64,000 nt of DNA from Tupaia tana (taxonomy: Eukaryota; Chordata; Mammalia; Scandentia; Tupaiidae), in the NCBI GenBank assembly GCA_026018925.1, contig JAKSZU010000027.1, positions 3,295,531 to 3,359,530 of the forward strand, given 5' to 3'. Of the stretch, positions 30,870 through 40,829 are shown piece by piece. The notes beneath the pieces are model-generated. The model was not told the DNA's origin and searched no databases. It saw only the letters and a program-made list of their open reading frames with translations. Position 1 is the first letter of the stretch. Each line of letters opens with the position of its first letter. A program made the translations under genes and the position numbers.

Positions 30870-31892
30870 AATTTTTTTATCCACTCATTCATTAGTGTCC
30901 AATTTTTAATTTTCAAATCATACAACCAATACATATTCATGGTTACAATGTAAATGTGAGGGCCTGTTAGAAATTCTGAGTCTTGATCCCAGTCTCCACG
31001 ACTTTGTAGCTGCTGTCCGTTTATCGAGTGTTCTGAGGACTTTGACGTGCACGTCGTCCTTCTCCTCACACGTAGTGCCGTAACGTGCAGTCCCCGCGCC
31101 TTTACCCACTGGTGGTGAATGCCTGTTACTGCCAATGTCTGCTCTCCGCACTTCCGCCACAGCAAAGCCTCAGACCAACGGCCAAGTATGCGGCTGCCCA
31201 GAATAAGATCAGTCCTCACAGCTCGCAGCAGGGACCCTCGGCCCTGCCGAGTACATGCTGGCCAATCAGGTAAGGGGAGTCCAAGGTGGCATTTCTGCTA
31301 TTCCCTCTTAAAAGACAGCTGGTATGCGTTCTTTCTCCCTCCTTGTCCTTCCTCCTAATTCCTGGGGTGCATTTGTTGTTTCTGGAGTCCACCTCCCATC
31401 TTGGACCGTGAAGACAAGGACCACACCATAGGCAGGAGGGAGTCCCGACCTGGGGAGTCCTAGGCCCAGAGGCCTTCACGGAGCAGAGCCACTGCCCTCG
31501 CCCACCTCCGAATTTCAGGGACAAATAGCCTGCCATCAAGTGGTGTCACTGCATCCAAATTTTTGTTTTGATAGTGTCAGTTTTTTTCTTTAATCTTTTT
31601 TTCAGACAGGTTTTCACCAGCGTGTTAGAGAGTGCATTTCTATGTATGTTAAGGTGTTTCCATATCACGTAAAGAATAGCTACAGACGGCCGGTTTACTG
31701 TGCTGAATATAAACTGAGTACAAGGGGAAGTGGACTATTTTGGACTGGAAAACACCCCCGGAACTTGGAAACAGATTTGTTGGCTGTTAGGTAGAGAAAT
31801 ATAGCTTGGATTTCACAAGGAAAAGGCCGCTGGAAACCATCTGCTAACACCCTTTACCTCCAATGTACAGATGAAGACACTGGTAGCCTGAC
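30870..31892. other. unique stretch with two exon-like segments
   Basis: No recognisable repeat. Two segments have splice-like borders. 31163-31269 lies between CGCCACAG and GTAAGG and has an open frame. 31606-31790 follows an excellent acceptor TTTAATCTTTTTTTCAG, has one 61-codon open frame, and ends at a GTAGAG donor. Their phases do not join to each other or to 8112-8177, so I list them only as findings. Confidence 0.4.
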
Positions 31893-32108
31893 TTTTTTTA
31901 AAAGACCGCCTTTTAAAAAGTTTATTTACTGAGAATGAGAGAAGGAGAAAGCGATCCCCTGGACACGGTCTTGCCATGCCTCCATCTCTCTGCAGCCTGC
32001 TGACCGGCTGGGGTCCCAGGGTGCACATCTGAGCATCCAGGCCAGCCCCGAATCCGAATCCAGCTTCCCACACGGCTCTAGAGCGATTGCCTGTGCCAGC
32101 GTGACCGG
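31893..32108 (-). mobile_element. fossil tRNA-type SINE (tentative)
   Basis: Reverse orientation: a T-rich start, GAGAATGAGAGAAGGAGAAA, GCATCCAGGCCAGCCCCGAA and CCAGCTTCCCACACGGCT at the head end. It is very diverged, so it could belong to either SINE family. Confidence 0.5.
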
Positions 32109-32109
32109 T

Positions 32110-32835
32110 CGGTAGCCGGGCTTAGGGGGCAGGGTCCGTCTGGATGAGGATCTTCCTGCCTTTACTCCACACCTAGCACGCCGTTTCTCCTTCAGTCTGT
32201 TTACCTGCGCGAGGAGAGAACGCTACAGTCGCCCAGAGCTGTTCGGCCATTGAATGAGCACTGCTGTGTCCTCACGCGATGCTGGCACAGCGTTCTCAGA
32301 ACGAGCCCTCCTCCCTGCGCGCCCGTGGGGTCGGGGAGCGTGGTGCCTTCCGTGCGTTCCTCTCCAGCTGCCGCGCTCAGAAGTGGCCTGGAAGGGCTGT
32401 CGTCTGCAGAGGCCTTGGGCTCCTCAGCTGCGCTCCTGAACGTACGATCAGGCTTCTGCCCTCTAAATCTGCCCTGTTAATTAATCCTTAAGTAAGATCT
32501 CGGTGTGATAAACTCATGGTCGGGGACTACCTTTGGAAGAAGTGATACAGCAATCTCAGCAGCAGGCGTCTGAAGCCGTCTGGCCGAGTTTGCTCTGTGA
32601 ATCCCTGGTCTCCAAGGCGGAAATGCTCTTTGCCTGAGTGGTCATCAGGCTGGCAGCCCTGTTAATTATTGAACTGGACAAACAGTGGTTTCCTTAAGTG
32701 CGCTTGCTGTGCTGAAAGTCTGTGTCTTACAGTGTTAGTTTCGATAGTTCTGGAATTGGAACGGAGGTAGTGTGTGAGTGTAGGCGATATGACAGCTTTA
32801 CAAACTCTCTTAACTCAGTATATTTTTACTTTTAT
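32110..32835. other. unique non-coding stretch
   Basis: I see no supported gene. Three overlapping plus-strand ORFs at 32250-32491 in different frames reflect high GC. Confidence 0.4.
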
Positions 32836-32837
32836 TA

Positions 32838-33005
32838 TCTCCCTACATCAGCTTTTCCTTAACTGCAGCTCACTAGTGATTACTTCCTGTGTTTTTCTAA
32901 GCCCTTTGAGGGACGGTATCAACTTATTCATGAATTTTATCTTTTACAACACCTCAAACAAGTACTTTGCACATAGCAGATGCCAAATGGATTAAGTCAA
33001 TGAAT
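32838..33005 (+). mobile_element. L2 3' end
   Basis: TAAGCCCTTTGAGGGACGG, AACTTATTCATGAATTTTAT, ACTTTGCACATAGCAGATGC and AAGTCAATGAATAAA are the ordered 3' end of an L2 LINE. Confidence 0.85.
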
Positions 33006-33070
33006 AAAAAAGTAAACACAAAACCAGGTTTTGCCCCTGTTTTGTTTCTTACATTAAAAATTCAGGCATG

Positions 33071-33238
33071 GGAGCTGGCAGGTGCTTAAGGGTGCTGGAC
33101 TCCCACATGGCCAACTGCGGTTCGAGTCCTGTACCTGGCGGCTTGCTTTCTCACTTTTTCTCTCTCTTGCTCTCTCGCTGTCCCTCTCTGGTCAAATTAA
33201 AATGATGAAATAAAGAAATAAAAGTTAAATAATTCTTT
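33071..33238 (+). mobile_element. tRNA-derived SINE, short-tail
   Basis: Head GGAGCTGGCAGGTGCTTAAG, B box GGTTCGAGTCCT, tail CTCTGGTCAAATTAAAATGA. A perfect 17 bp duplication TTAAAAATTCAGGCATG lies at 33054-33070 and 33239-33255. Confidence 0.95.
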
Positions 33239-33330
33239 TTAAAAATTCAGGCATGTTACAGAAGCAATAGCAATTTGTGAGATGTAGCAATCATAATTCC
33301 ATTATAAAAGACCTTCCTTTAAATTCTACT

Positions 33331-33581
33331 TTTTTTTTTTTAAGAGAGATTTTTGCTATAAGGCATTTGTGCTCGCCACAGAGACAGAGAGGCAGAAAGC
33401 GAGAAATCACCCCCCAGTGGCAGTGGCCATGCCACAATCCCTTCTCCATTCTCTTCTTGGGATCTTGGGCACACATGCACTCAGGCCTGCTGTGAGTTTG
33501 GAGCTGCTGGATCCAGGACTTGAATTGCAGTTGACTACATGGGAATCCAGCAACATAACCATCACGCCATCTGCTGGCCCC
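33331..33581 (-). mobile_element. tRNA-derived SINE, long-tail
   Basis: Reverse orientation: GAGAGATTTTTGCTATAAGG, GGCAGAAAGCGAGAAATCAC, TTGACTACATGGGAATCCAG, head CCATCTGCTGGCCCC. TAAATTCT occurs on both flanks. Confidence 0.92.
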
Positions 33582-33608
33582 TAAATTCTGTTTTAGAAGA
33601 GGAATGCA

Positions 33609-33833
33609 GTGTGGTGCTAGCAGGGGCGCGGGGGTAACACGATGGGCTGTGCGCCGGCCCACACGGGTCCTGGGTTTGTGTCGTGAGGCCCCTTTAAACT
33701 GCCGGAGGGGCGCACGTGTGTCCCTGACCCAGACTAGCGGATACTGGGGTAGATGCGGCACAGAGCTGGCTGGGGGTGCCCCCATATTGCTCTCATTCTC
33801 TCATGGAAGGAAGAAATAAATAAGCTGAAAAAA
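33609..33833 (+). mobile_element. second SINE family
   Basis: GTGGTGCTAGCAGGGGCGCG, GTAACACGATGGGCTGTGCG, GGCCCACACGGGTCCTGGG, and the tail CATGGAAGGAAGAAATAAAT. This is the best preserved copy of the second family in the window and keeps CpGs in the head. Confidence 0.7.
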
Positions 33834-33879
33834 TGAGTTTCGTATCATTAGGGGTAAGTCTAGCAGAGACTGGCAAGAT

Positions 33880-34102
33880 GCCTCAAATGAGAGTGACACT
33901 GAGAGGGAAGGTGAAAAAAATTACCCTCATAGGGAGATGGCCACGCCACAGTCCCTTCTCCTCCATTCTCCTCCTGGGGTTTTGGGCACTCGTGCACATG
34001 TGCCTGGCGTGAGTTTCAAGCTGCCCAGTGTGGGACTCGAACCACACTCAGTCATGTGGGACTCCAGTGCCTTCACGGCCATGCCACCTGCTCGTCCTCT
34101 TA
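33880..34102 (-). mobile_element. tRNA-derived SINE, long-tail, 3' truncated
   Basis: Reverse orientation: GTGACACTGAGAGGGAAGG, CCACGCCACAGTCCCTTCTC, GTGCCTGGCGTGAGTTTCAA, head CCATGCCACCTGCTCGTCC. The 3' tail portion (left side) is largely missing. Confidence 0.88.
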
Positions 34103-34109
34103 CCTACCA

Positions 34110-35170
34110 CAACTGCGATTGTGAATTTTTGGTTACAGTTTGCTTTGTAGCCATCTCCCCCCACCTCTAGGCAGTACAGGGCAGGGACGTTACCTTGTCC
34201 GAACGCAGTCGTCAGCAGCAATCTGGGCACTTAAGGAGTCTCGGCTGGATGGACGAACCCGCTTTCTAATGGGGTCTCTCCTCTCACAGCAGGGGCAATG
34301 GTTTGTCCAGAGTACTCGAAGGGTCTCAGTTTTGTTAAGTTCTAGGTTCTTTAATCAGCTGATTCAAATGAGAGTTTCAACTCATTGTGAAAAACCTTTC
34401 TGAAATGTTCCGGTCTTGTTTCTTGCTTTCGTAAGAACAGTGCATTAAATAATATTTACTGTTCCCCTGATGGCCAGATCTCAACATGCCTGAGGGCCAG
34501 CGCTGTAACTGGATCAGCACTGACCAAAACCACAGATGGAGAATGAGAAAGAAGTCACGCGGTCTGCGTGACTCAGAGACACAGCCTGGAAAGTTGCTTT
34601 AAACCAAGTGCAAAATATTAGTCGGTTTCCTTTTTAATTGCCTTTTTCTCCCCCAAAGTGGAGTGTGCCAAAAATATTGAATGTTTGCGTCTTCTTGTTG
34701 ACAGAAGATTTATTTATGCAGGAATTGTCTCCCTTGTTTGGAAAGAAAAAATAACTTTTTAAAAAGTGTCAGTCACACGTTGGGGCTGTGAGTGACAGTC
34801 CTGTCTGACTTCGACGCTCTTTTTTTTTTTTTTTTTTTTTTAAAGCAGAAGAAAACAGCATTATTTCTTCTTGAGCTGATTTTTAGCTATCAGCTGCTAG
34901 AAGCAACACGGAGGAGTTAGGCCAGGAAGGAAGAAGGAGACCTTGGAATCCCGGAACTCAGTGATGGCCCAGAAGCTTACGGGATGTTGTGATTTAGAAA
35001 TTTAAGTGGCTCTGAAATCTGTGAGTCTTGTTTTTCCTGGGACATGAGGCTTCAGTCAGTAGCGGGAACAGGGTCTTTACGTTTCTTAGAGGCTTCTCAG
35101 ACGAAAGGAGTTTTAGGGCATTTCCCAGGACTTGAATAAGCCGTGTCTTGTATCTTTAAAAGTTTAGTAT
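34110..35170. other. unique stretch with a T tract
   Basis: No recognisable gene. A run of 23 T at 34820-34842 is followed by AAAGCAGAAGAAAACAGC and, on the minus strand, an AATAAT 20 bp before the A-run. It might be the 3' end of a short minus-strand retrocopy, but I recognise no parent. Confidence 0.35.
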
Positions 35171-35172
35171 TT

Positions 35173-35412
35173 GGGGACCAGCAGGTGGTATGGGGGTTAA
35201 GGCACTGGACTTCCAACATGTTGACTGTGGTTCAAGTCCCTAACCCGGTTGAAAAATCACGCCAGGTGTGTGTGTGTGCCCAAAGTCCCAATAGGACCAT
35301 GGACTAGAAAAGACTGCACCATGGCCACCACCCCCAGGGGTGATTTCTCACTTTCTCTTTCTCTGTCTCTTTCCAGTGAGCACCCTATGGCACAAAAAGA
35401 AAAATCTTAAAA
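35173..35412 (+). mobile_element. tRNA-derived SINE, long-tail
   Basis: Head GGGGACCAGCAGGTGGTATG, body GCCAGGTGTGTGTGTGTGC, GATTTCTCACTTTCTCTTTC, end GAGCACCCTATGGCAC. Flanking AGTATT is a weak duplication. Confidence 0.9.
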
Positions 35413-36190
35413 AACTCAGTATTTTTAAAAATTTCCTAGAACTGTAAGTGGACATTTTTCTTTCCAGATATTTAAACTAAGACTTGCCGATTCGGTATTT
35501 TCCGAAGGTCAGGAGCTCCTTTCCCCCCGCTCAGTGCCTTCCTGCTTCCGTCAGTGTCGGCGCCTCTTCCCTTTGAAATATGGGAGGACTAACAAATCAT
35601 GGCGCTAAATGCAGGGGGCGACAGAGTGAGGAGGCACAATGTCTGGTGGTGACAAACTGGAATTGGAACTGAAGCCAGTTCTATTCCCAGACCACTCTCA
35701 GAATAAGCTGTCTTCTCCCGAAATGTAGTTACCCAAGTCTGAACACGGACCACGAGTAAAGCTCACATGTAACCTGTTTCTAAACACTCCTCGCAGTGCG
35801 TTTCAGCAACGAACCTTCAGACGAGACCGCAGTTGAAAGGTGCACCTGTCTCTTCTAACGCGGTGCCTGTCTGTACACCTGTGCCGGCGGCTTTAGGGAA
35901 GGTGCGATCGGTGGGGACGGCGAGGTTTTCCCGCACACGTTCTGGCCACCCCGTGTTCAGTACATCACCAAGTAGGGCAGGCAGGCAGACACGGCGGTGC
36001 ATCTGGGGCAGGAGGGAAGTGGGGGAGTAGGTCCCGGGGCGAAGTGCTCAGAGCAGCGGAGGGGAGCCCAGGCAGGTGCAGCCCTTCCTGGGAGAGAGGT
36101 AGAGAGCCAGACTCACCAGAGAGGCAGAACCTCAGCAGTGCCGAGAGGGTGGTGCAATTCTGAGTCACACGTGGAGTAAGGAAGCCATCA
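35413..36190. other. unique non-coding stretch
   Basis: I see no repeat. A 40 bp exon-like piece at 35468-35507 (acceptor TTTTTCTTTCCAG, donor GTCAGG) is open in one frame, but it is too short to call. Confidence 0.35.
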
Positions 36191-36482
36191 GGGGACCAGC
36201 AGATGCGTAATGGCCACATCACTGAACTGCCACGTAGTTGCCCGCAGTCTGAATCCCGGACCCAGTGGCTTAAACTCACGCCAGGTGCGTGTGCGTGTGT
36301 GCCCAGGATCCCGAGAGGAGAATGGAGGAGAAGGGATTGCGGGGTGGCCATCTGCCCGGGGGTGTGATCTCTTGCTTTCTGTCTCTCTGCCTCTCTCTGT
36401 CTTTCCGGCAAATGCACATACTCTATAGCAAAAACCAAACCCCAACCCAAACAAAACCCTCTCTTTTTTTAAAAAAAAAAAA
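36191..36482 (+). mobile_element. tRNA-derived SINE, long-tail, fairly young
   Basis: Head GGGGACCAGCAGATGCGTAA, body CACGCCAGGTGCGTGTGCG, GATCCCGAGAGGAGAATGG, end CATACTCTATAGCAAAAAC and a mixed A/C tail. The B box is damaged (CAGTCTGAATCC). Confidence 0.93.
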
Positions 36483-36834
36483 GGCAGCAGTTGGGGCCAG
36501 TGCTGAGCGGGTGGGAGAGCAGCGCTGAATGGAGCACACCCACGGGGCGGGCACTCCCCGGGCCTCGCTCAGACTCCCGCTCCCTCCAGGGCCCGGCAGA
36601 GTGCACACCGTGCTGGGCTCTGGCTGCTGGCTACTCGTCTGCAACGCCGGAAGGACAGAACTGTAGAGAGCGCGTGGAGAAGACGACAGGGATTGGGCAT
36701 CGCCGCAGCATCCAAGCGCAGTCCCGGATTCCGAGTTTCCCCGTGCTAGAGCGAGCTGTGTGACTAGAAGGCAAACGGGGAACATGAGAGACAGCCACCT
36801 ACGATTGCGCAGCCGAACAGCAAGCCACGCTTCC
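36483..36834. other. unassigned GC-rich stretch
   Basis: It starts with GGGGCCAGTGCTGAGCGGG, which may be the head of a very diverged SINE. The ORFs on both strands look like noise. Confidence 0.3.
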
Positions 36835-37019
36835 AGGAGGCGGTGGGCGTGTGGGGGTTAAACGGAGTGCAGGCCTGGGCGCCAGGGCGAGAGGCAGGGA
36901 GGAAGGCCCCGGCTGGCAGGTCCTCTCTCACTTTCCTTCTCTGTCTCTCTCTGGTCAACTTCAAAAAAATAAAATAAAATAATGACAACGAGTAAAACTT
37001 AAATAAAATAATTCTTTTT
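36835..37019 (+). mobile_element. tRNA-derived SINE, short-tail, diverged head
   Basis: The tail CTCTGTCTCTCTCTGGTCAA and AAATAAAATAATTCTTTTT is clear. The head is reduced to GGCGGTGGGCGTGTGGGGGT. The next SINE inserted into its A-rich 3' end. Confidence 0.75.
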
Positions 37020-37032
37020 AAAAAAGGAAGGA

Positions 37033-37237
37033 ATTGGGGATCACCAGGTGGCGTGGTGCTTAAAGGCACTGGACTCCCACATGGCCGGTCACGGTTCGAG
37101 TCCCAGACCTGGTAGCTTGCTTTCTCTCTCTCTCTCTCTCTCCCACTCTCACTCTTTCTCTCTCTCTCACTCCATCCTTCTCTGGTTAAATGAAAATAAA
37201 TAAATAAATGGATAAATAAAGTTAATAAATGTTGTTT
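37033..37237 (+). mobile_element. tRNA-derived SINE, short-tail
   Basis: Head GGCGTGGTGCTTAAAGGCAC, B box GGTTCGAGTCCC, tail CTCTGGTTAAATGAAAATAA. A 13 bp duplication AAAAAAGGAAGGA lies at 37020-37032 and 37238-37250. Confidence 0.93.
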
Positions 37238-37250
37238 AAAAAAGGAAGGA

Positions 37251-37700
37251 CTATAAGGCCACTGTCTAGTCCAGCACCGTCTGATGTCCAGCTGTTACCT
37301 ACAGCACGTGATCATGCCCTCCCACCGCGTTCCCAGACGGCCTCCCCCACCTGGCCAAGCTAGAGCTCCTCCTTCTGGCAGGGAGGACTAACTGTAAGGC
37401 GAGCACCTGCTCATTGCCCGCTGCGTTGTCACGTTGCCACACTCAGTTCCTCAACTCTACCACACCCTTCCCTCACTCTCCTGATCACCGTGCCCACCTG
37501 CTGACTCCAACCCCGTCCTTCCTGTCCCCCTCGTCTCAGACTCCCACCCTCTTCCTCCTGGAAAAGTCTTCGGGTAGGGCCTCTCTTTTCCGGTTACTTT
37601 GGGTACTAAAAATTGTACTGACGACACGGTTCACATCCGAGTCATTGGTTAAAATGGTAAATAAATATGTAGTTTTTCCTGTGATGTGCGTGTTGGCCGT
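37251..37700. other. unique non-coding stretch
   Basis: CACACCCTTCCCTCACTCTC and neighbours could be worn LINE sequence. No gene is supported. Confidence 0.35.
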
Positions 37701-37715
37701 CAGAAGTGGATAAGC

Positions 37716-37968
37716 TGGGCCAGCGGGTGGAGTGGAGGTTCTGGCTGCGTGCGGTCCCACAGGTGGGCTGTGCTGTTCGAGTCCCGGATCAGGCAGCTGG
37801 GAAATCATGCAGGCACACGTGCGTGAGTGCCCAGGTCCTGAAAAGACTGGAGGAGAAACTATTGTGGTGTGGCTGCCCCTGCTGGGGGGTGAGTTCTCGT
37901 TTTCCCTCTCTCTCTGTCTCTCTCTGAGTATATAGGCCCGACAGCAAAACCAACTAACCAAATAAAAA
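37716..37968 (+). mobile_element. tRNA-derived SINE, long-tail, diverged
   Basis: GGGCCAGCGGGTGGAGTGG, B box TGTTCGAGTCCCGG, GGCACACGTGCGTGAGTGCC, CTCTGTCTCTCTCTGAGTAT. Flanks CAGAAGTGGATAAGC and CAGAAAGTGGACGAGC are a decayed duplication. Confidence 0.9.
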
Positions 37969-37984
37969 CAGAAAGTGGACGAGC

Positions 37985-39169
37985 AAAATATAGTATTGTA
38001 AAAACAACTATTTACCATGGCCCTGGCTCCTGCGAGTCAGAAACTCAGACAGAGCCTTCCAAGACTGGCTTGTTTCTGCTCCACGGTGCCCGGGGCCTTG
38101 GCTACCAAGTCCGGAAGGGTGGGAGGGAGGTTTATCTGAGCACAAGGGTTTTGCAGTCGCTGCTGGGGAGACTTAAACTTGGGCCTGTGGGTAGGACACA
38201 CACACGCCGCTCTGCTGACTTACGGCATGCCAGCTGGGTCCCAAGGGTGGGCGTGCCAAGGGACAGAGCAGGGGAGGATGGATGCTCTTCAGACGACGGA
38301 GGGTGGTTTTCTCTCTTCCGAGGCAGTTACAAACGTCTGTCCACATGCAGGGAGAGAAAATAGACCGCCCCCCCCCCCCCCATGGAGACATGTCAGCGCC
38401 ATGTGTAAGAACACGTGGAATGAGATAGATATTAGTATGTCTGTTTTTAGAAAATAGGGTTTGCCACATCCTCCTAGTGCCCTGGTGCCCAAGGGCTGTC
38501 ATTCAAAGACCTGCCCCAGGGGCTGTCCAGGACCCGGACAACACTGTGGGCATGAGGCCGGAGTTAGGCCTCCTTGTGAGGAGTAACACCCACCTCCCCG
38601 GTCTCCTGATGTGGCCTCCGTTCCCTGTGCTTGGTGTCCTGCAGGATCAGCCTGTCGGCTCCCGTGCAGAGAAAGCCCGGCAGGACTTCCGGTCCTTTAA
38701 GCCGACCTCCAAGTTCTGGGTTCTCGTTTCATTTTGCACATTCTTCTCTAAACAGGCTTTACTTGTTTTTTTAATCCTTTTCAAGTTCTGAGACCAACAA
38801 ATAAAACCACACTCCCGACGTGGCTCTCCAGCAGCGTAGAGGACGAAGAGCACCCTTTGATCTGGTTCTGGGCCCTTTACTCAGCCTAGGGCGGCGTTGG
38901 CTGCTCTTCCCGTACCGACTCCTAGTCAGCCGGCTGTCCGCCCAGACTCCCTGAGCCTTTCACACGTTACCAATCCGTGTCTCCCATTCTGTATTTGAAG
39001 GGGGTTTTTATTTCAGACTAAAGTTCAAAATTTTTATGTTCTCTCTTAAAGTTTGTCTCATTCAATTTGTCCAATCGTGTATGCCTGTTAAATCTTTATG
39101 AGTACTGAGCATCACCTACTGTGGTAACATTCCTTCCAAAGCTGCATGGCCTAAACATTCTTTTATGAT
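37985..39169. other. unique stretch with a C14 tract
   Basis: I see no gene or named repeat. A run of 14 C lies at 38368-38381. Overlapping ORFs occur on both strands around 38070-38500. 39020-39160 may be worn LINE. Confidence 0.4.
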
Positions 39170-39315
39170 GGGGCTAACAGGTGGCATGGTGGTTAAGGTG
39201 CTGGACTCCCATGTGGTTGACAACGGTTCAAGTCCTGGACCGGGCGACTTACTTTCTCTCTCTCATGCTCTATAGCAAATTAAAAATAAAAAGATAAATA
39301 AAATTAAATATTTAT
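39170..39315 (+). mobile_element. tRNA-derived SINE, first of a cluster of three
   Basis: GGGGCTAACAGGTGGCATGG, B box GGTTCAAGTCCT, shortened tail CATGCTCTATAGCAAATTAA. This copy mixes a long-tail end (CTATAGCAAA) with a very short body. Confidence 0.88.
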
Positions 39316-39317
39316 TG

Positions 39318-39455
39318 AGACCGGTAGGTGGATGATGGTTAAAGATTCCCACATGGCTGACTGTGGTTCGAGTCCTGGACCTGGTGGTGTGCTTTCTTGC
39401 TTTTCCCTTCTCTCTCTCTGGTCAAATTTAAATAAATAGATAATAAATTTTATTT
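39318..39455 (+). mobile_element. tRNA-derived SINE, short-tail, second of cluster
   Basis: GAGACCGGTAGGTGGATGATG, B box GGTTCGAGTCCT, tail CTCTGGTCAAATTTAAATAA. It abuts the first copy with only a TTTATT spacer. Confidence 0.9.
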
Positions 39456-39462
39456 ATTTTTA

Positions 39463-39701
39463 TTTTTTGAGAGAGATTTTTGATATAGGGTGGACTCACC
39501 AGAGAGACAGAGAGATAGAAAGTGAGAAATCACGCCCCAGGGGGATGGCCATGCCACAATCCCTTTTTCAGTCTCTTCTCGGGATTTTGAGCATGCACGC
39601 ACATGTGCCCAGTGTGTTTTAAGCCACTGGGTTCAGGACTTGCATCATGGTGGACTAAGTGGGAGTCCAGTGACGTAACCATTATGCCATCTGCTGGTCC
39701 C
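39463..39701 (-). mobile_element. tRNA-derived SINE, long-tail, third of cluster
   Basis: Reverse orientation: GAGAGATTTTTGATATAGGG, GAAAGTGAGAAATCACGCCC, CCATGCCACAATCCCTTTTT, head CCATCTGCTGGTCCC. It lies tail to tail with the second copy. Confidence 0.92.
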
Positions 39702-39922
39702 AAAATTAAATAAATAATTATCAGCCTCTGACCCAGCTTGCCTGGTGTGGTTTTGGTTTTATCCCTGCAAGTCCTGGGAAACCCCTTGGTCCTGAGTGAC
39801 CCAGAGGGCAGGTCCCTCTCTCCACAGGGAACCGTGACACTGTCGGGGTGGGGGTCCCACTTGAATGGCGTAGAGTCTAAGATGGCCACAGATGTGTTGG
39901 TACTCCTTCTATTGAGAAGCAG

Positions 39923-40122
39923 TTTTTTTTTTTAAGAATTATTTATTTAATGTTACTTATTATCAGTTTTTAAAAACTTGTTGCAGGGCACACACATACT
40001 CACCAGAGAGAGACAGAGAAAGAGAGCTCGTGAGAAAGCAAGCTGCCAGGTCTGGGACTTGAACTGTGGTCAGCCAGATGGGAATCCAGAGCCTTAACCA
40101 CCACGCCCCCTGCTGGCCTCAG
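39923..40122 (-). mobile_element. tRNA-derived SINE, short-tail
   Basis: Reverse orientation: AAGAATTATTTATTTAATG, GCAGGGCACACACATACTCA, GCCAGGTCTGGGACTTGAAC, head CCCCCTGCTGGCCTC. A 9 bp duplication GAGAAGCAG lies at 39914-39922 and 40123-40131. Confidence 0.93.
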
Positions 40123-40131
40123 GAGAAGCAG

Positions 40132-40600
40132 GCCTTTAACAGCTCCCTGGGTTGCAGCTCTGTGACCGCGCACACACAAGGAAGCGACATCGGGCAGCTT
40201 CCTGGGTTGGGGCTGCAGGCACTGGTGGCTCCCCCAGCCTGTCTCTTGGGACGCTTTCTCTCTGTGCCCTGCGGCACCCTGAGCCACCACGTAGGAAGTG
40301 CCGTCACTCAGAGACTGCCACACTGGAGCAGGCGCCGTGGGCGCTCCTGCTAGCAGACCCGCTGGGCACCCCGCCCGCCCATCACCGTGGCGCCCCAGGG
40401 CAGTCCATGAGCCAAACGCATCCTCGTGGGTGATTTCAGGGGAGGCCTTGTGCAGCAGGGAGTTGCCCAGCCGGGCACTGAGATTTCTGACCCACAGAAT
40501 CATCATATGTAATAAAATTTTTAAGTCACCAGGTTTTGGGATGGTTGGTTATGGAACAAAAGATATGTGGAGAAAATGCTGAAACTGACCAAAACAAAGG
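40132..40600. other. unique GC-rich stretch
   Basis: Open frames exist on both strands at once (up to 168 codons on the minus strand running into a SINE), which argues for chance ORFs in GC-rich DNA. Confidence 0.45.
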
Positions 40601-40601
40601 C

Positions 40602-40815
40602 CAGCCTATGGCATGGTTAAGGTGGCTGCATCGTACACGGCGGGCTGCAGTAGTTCGAGTCCTGGATTGGTGATTTGAGAAACATATCGGGCACATATGC
40701 ATGAATGCCCGAAATCCCAAAAGGGGAGAAGGGGTTGTCGTGTGGCCATTCCGCACAGCGGTGCTTTCTCTCTCCCTGCCTCTCCAAGAAGTGCATGCAC
40801 CCTTTCACAAAAACA
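40602..40815 (+). mobile_element. tRNA-derived SINE, long-tail, diverged
   Basis: GGCCAGCCTATGGCATGGTT, B box AGTTCGAGTCCTGG, GGGCACATATGCATGAATGC, CCGAAATCCCAAAAGGGGAG, end GTGCATGCACCCTTTCAC. Confidence 0.88.
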
Positions 40816-40829
40816 AAACCCCAAATCTG

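Noticed and set aside
35468-35507. 40 bp exon-like segment
   Set aside because: One open frame only, with a mediocre donor and a phase that fits nothing nearby. It is too short to separate from chance.
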